Assembly: GCA_020650975.1 (NCBI GenBank) | Contig: JAIPMN010013707.1 | Coordinates: forward strand, 1 to 21,998 | Reading direction: 5' to 3' | Origin: Apostichopus californicus | Lineage: Eukaryota > Echinodermata > Holothuroidea > Aspidochirotida > Stichopodidae | DNA length: 21,998 bases | Position numbers and translations under genes: made by a program | The notes under the pieces: model-generated | What the model was told of the DNA's origin: nothing | The model's input: only the letters and a program-made list of their open reading frames with translations | Database searches by the model: none | Part shown: piece by piece, positions 18,784 to 21,998 of the stretch | Numbering within the stretch: position 1 is the stretch's first letter | How the letters are laid out: each line of letters starts with the position of its first letter

Positions 18784-18879
18784 GTTGTCAGAACATACTG
18801 GCACCTTGTGTGAATGGTGTCTGTGTTGGTGACGTCTGCAACTGTCCTTCAAACTTTATAGGTCCAACATGTGAGAGTG
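18784..18879 (+). CDS. EGF-like domain exon 2
   Basis: This 96-bp exon lies between the acceptor ttgtcattatttactag and the donor GTTAGT, with phase 1 at both ends. It encodes CQNILAPCVNGVCVGDVCNC then PSNFIGPTCES, with cysteine spacing C-x6-C-x4-C-x4-C-x-C-x8-C, a compact EGF-like domain of the tenascin/teneurin-like type (short C3-C4 loop). It can be spliced in frame to the preceding EGF exon. No further EGF exon was found before the satellite at 19821, so the gene would continue beyond the window or across the satellite. Confidence 0.85.
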
Positions 18880-19820
18880 GTTAGTATTCTTAGTATCTCA
18901 TATATCATTCTAATTCTGTTTCATTTTGTGAGATGTTGTGCCCAAATACAGTATTTTGTAGCATTGCATGAATATTAGTTAGTATGCTACAGATTAATAC
19001 AAGTTAAACCTCCAGTTAGTGGACTTTGCTCTTTCAACGTTTTCTACTTGTTTAGTGATAAACTCATGTTCAAAGATTTGGGTTTTGCATATCATCGCAT
19101 GGTAGTTGATAACAATAAACCTAAAAAATATTGCCCAGTTTCAAGTTTATTAATATGTACCATTTGGTTATACATAGGGAACATTTTAAATGTCAAAGTA
19201 ACCTCACTTGTCACCTTTTATCATAAAATATTATCATGATTTTGTAAAGATAGTTGTTCCCAATGAAATGTAAGCAAGGAAAACTAGTAAAATTTGATCT
19301 ATAAAGTCTTGTATTCCTATTGATGGTCACAGTGAGAGCTATAAGATCATTGACAACTTTTAATGAGTAAGGTAAGGGATGATATTCATTAACACACAGT
19401 CAGTGTGTCAGAATATAAACTGTATGCCATTGTATGCATGTAACTATCACATTTGTTTAGGAGAGTGTTCAGTATTGTAAATGTGGTCCTTTACTAAGTT
19501 ACATTCTTTGTCAAATAAAATATATTTGCTACAACTGAATGAAGATACTCTACAAATGCAGTGTAATTAATGCATTTGACAAGGGACAGATAAATGCCTT
19601 GAAGATGACTAATTCCACTGTATTCTTCTTATATCCATTAACAATGCCAAAGCTGTACATATGTTTTAATAAAATTTAAACTATTTATTGTGTGTCCAGT
19701 GAAAATCTGCGATGTTCATCCCTTTTTCATGAACTGTGTAGCATGATAACCACAAATTCTCAGTAGAGAATTGGTCAGTAGATATCAAGTGATGTAGAGA
19801 TTAAGGACTCAACATAAATG
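18880..19820. other. AT-rich intron or intergenic DNA
   Basis: It follows the donor of EGF exon 2. No further cysteine-rich open segment with proper splice sites was found. A tgtgtgtccag acceptor-like site near 19700 leads into a frame with two cysteines that stops within 15 codons. No repeat unit was seen. Confidence 0.5.
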
Positions 19821-21998
19821 AAGAGAGTGTTGATAATGTTGGCTATTAAGATAGAGAGTGTTGATGATGTAGGCTAACAAAATAGATGGTGTGGATAATG
19901 TAGGCTAATAGGATAGAGAGTGTTGATAATGTAGGCTAATAAGATGATAGAGAGGTTATAATGTTGGTTAGTTGATAAAGTAGGCTAGATAGAGAGTGTT
20001 GATAATGTAGGCTAATAAGATAGGAGAGTGTTCAGGATGTAGGCCAACAAGATAGAGTGTTGATATTGTAGGCTAATAAGATAGAGAAAGTTGATAAAGT
20101 AGGCTAATAAGATAGAGTTGATAATATAAACTAATAAGATATAGTTGATAATATAAGCTAATAAGATAGAGTTGATAATGTAGGCTAATTAGATAGAGAG
20201 AGTTGATAAAGTAGGCTAACAGTGGAGAGGGTGTTGATAATGTAATCTAATAAGATAGAGTTGGTAATGTAGGCTAATAAGATAGAGTTGATAAAGTAGG
20301 CTAGTAAGAAAGAGAGAGTGTTGATAATGAAGGCTAATAAGATAGAGAGAGTTGATTTGTAGGCTAATAAGATAGAGAGAGTTGATTTGTAGGGTAATAC
20401 GATAGAGAGTGTTGGTAATGTAGGCTAATAAAATATAGTTGATAATGTAGGCTAATAAGATAGAGAGTGTTTATAATGTAGGCCAATAAGAAAGAGTTGA
20501 TAATATAAACTAATAAGATAGAGTTGATAATGTAGGCTAATAAGATAGAGTTGACAATGTAGGCTGATAAGAAAGAGTTGATAATATAAACTAATAAGAT
20601 AGAGTTGGAAAGGTAGGCTAATAAGAAAGAGAGAGTGTTGATAATGTAGGCTAATACGATAGAGAGTGTTGATTTGTAGGCTAATAAGATAGAGAGTGTT
20701 TATAATGTAGGCCAATAAGAAAGAGTTGATAAAGTAGGCTAATAAGATAGAGTTGATTATATAAGCTAATAAGATAGAGTTGATAATATAAACTAATAAG
20801 ATAGAGTTGATAATGTAGGCTAATTAGATAGAGAGATTTGATAAAGTAGGCTAACAGTGGAGAGGGTGTTGATAATATAATCTAATAAGATAGAGTTGAT
20901 AAGGTAGGCTAATAAGATAGAGTTGACAATGCAGGCTGATAAGATAGAGAGAGTTGATAAAGTAGGCTAACAGTGGAGAGGGTGTTGATAATATAATCTA
21001 ATAAGATAGAGTTGATAATGTGTGCTAATAAGATAGAGTTGACAATGCAGGCTGATAAGATAGAGAGAGTTGATAAAGTAGGCTAACAGTGGAGAGGGTG
21101 TTGATAATATAATCTAAGACTGATAAGATAGAGTTGGTAAGGTAGGCTAATAAGAAAGAGAGAGTGTTGATAATGTAGGCTAATAAGAAAGAGTTGATAA
21201 CATAAACTAATAAGATAGAGTTGATAATGTAGGCTAATTAGATAGAGAGAAATGATAAAGTAGGCGAACAGTGGAGAGGGTGTTGATAATCATGTAATCT
21301 AATAAGATAGAGATTGTAATGTAGGCTAATAAGATAGAGAGTGTTTATAATGTAGGCCAATAAGAAAGAGTTGATAATATAACCTAATAAGATAGAGTTG
21401 ATAATGCAGGCTAATAAGATAGAGTTGGTAATGTAGGCTAATAAGATAGAGTTGATAAGGTAGGCTAATAAGAAAGAGAGAGTGTTGATAATGTAGGCTA
21501 ATACGATAGAGAGTGTTGATTTGTAGGCTAATAAGATAGAGAGTGTTTATAATGTAGGCTAATAAGAAAGAGTTGATAATATAAACTAATAAGATAGAGT
21601 TGATAATGTAGGCTAATAAAATAAGAGTGTTGATAGTGTAGGCTAATAAGAAAGAGTTGATAATGTAATCTAATAAGATAGAGTTAATAATGTAGGCAAA
21701 TATGATAGAGTTGATAATATAAACTAATAAGATAGAGTTGATAATGTAGGCTAATAAGATAGAGTTGACAATGTAGGCTGATAAGATAGAGTTGGTAAGG
21801 TAGGCTAATAAGAAAGAGAGAGTGTTGATAATGTAGGCTAATAAAATAGAGAGAGTTGATTTGTAGGCTAATAAGAAAGAGTTGATAATATAAACTAATA
21901 AGATAGAGTTGATAATGTAGGCTAATTAGATAGAGAGAAATGATAAAGTAGGCGAACAGTGGAGAGGGTGTTGATAATCATGTAATCTAATAAGATAG
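19821..21998. repeat. 27-31-bp satellite array with higher-order structure
   Basis: The unit is gttgataatgtaggctaat followed by aagataga (27 bp), often with a gagt or gaga extension (31 bp). Recurring variants are ataaact, tttgtaggct, ggccaataagaaag and aacagtggagagggtg. The array runs over about 2.2 kb (roughly 75 units) and continues past the window. The left edge is more diverged, typical of an array border. The variant with agtggagagg recurs at 20221, 20856, 20972, 21088, 21270 and 21958. The minus-strand frame of Leu/Ile/Tyr/Ser repeats is a by-product of the 27-bp period. Confidence 0.9.

Noticed and set aside
19697-19745. Possible third cysteine-containing exon
   Set aside because: Only two cysteines before a stop; the EGF pattern is not met.
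20452-20715. 87-codon Leu/Ile/Tyr/Ser-rich minus-strand frame
   Set aside because: It is the 27-bp satellite read in one frame.

Overview
This window reads as AT-rich, repeat-dense nuclear DNA from an invertebrate animal. Short exons have GT/AG splice sites and matching intron phases. A CR1/L2-type LINE fragment, several small inverted-repeat (MITE-like) elements and minisatellites fill much of the rest. The mix of families suggests a marine invertebrate, possibly a deuterostome, but that placement is inference. I see no bacterial operons, CRISPR array, rRNA or tRNA.

Bases 1-4,420 hold GC-rich transposon-end-like fragments around a long pyrimidine tract, then two copies of an element built of ~20-bp palindrome-rich units (1173-2021 and 3452-4412). 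The first copy is split by a MITE at 1348-1816 flanked by TA duplications. A shorter inverted relative lies at 2334-2570. Bases 4,517-9,300 hold another MITE (4517-4991), a pair of identical-stem hairpins, a possible orphan exon on the minus strand (7354-7551), a foldback element, and a tandem repeat (7891-9300) interrupted by a 5'-truncated LINE (8359-9060). Bases 9,786-10,277 are a 39-bp minisatellite. A 398-bp MITE with perfect 11-bp ends and a 10-bp target duplication lies at 11550-11947.

The gene-bearing part is 14.7-18.9 kb. On the minus strand is the first exon of a Myb/SANT-like (trihelix) DNA-binding protein (14757-15010), which appears to carry a one-base frameshift. Upstream of it on the same strand are three phase-compatible exons of a protein I do not recognise (15956-17293), ending in a predicted coiled coil. 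On the plus strand are two phase 1-1 EGF-like exons (17998-18102, 18784-18879) from a larger, probably secreted or membrane, multi-EGF protein that runs beyond the window.

From about 19,821 to the end lies a 27-31-bp satellite with higher-order structure (688-bp and 116-bp periods). The genes are separate host genes, with no sign that they act together. The repeats show a layered history of insertion into insertion.
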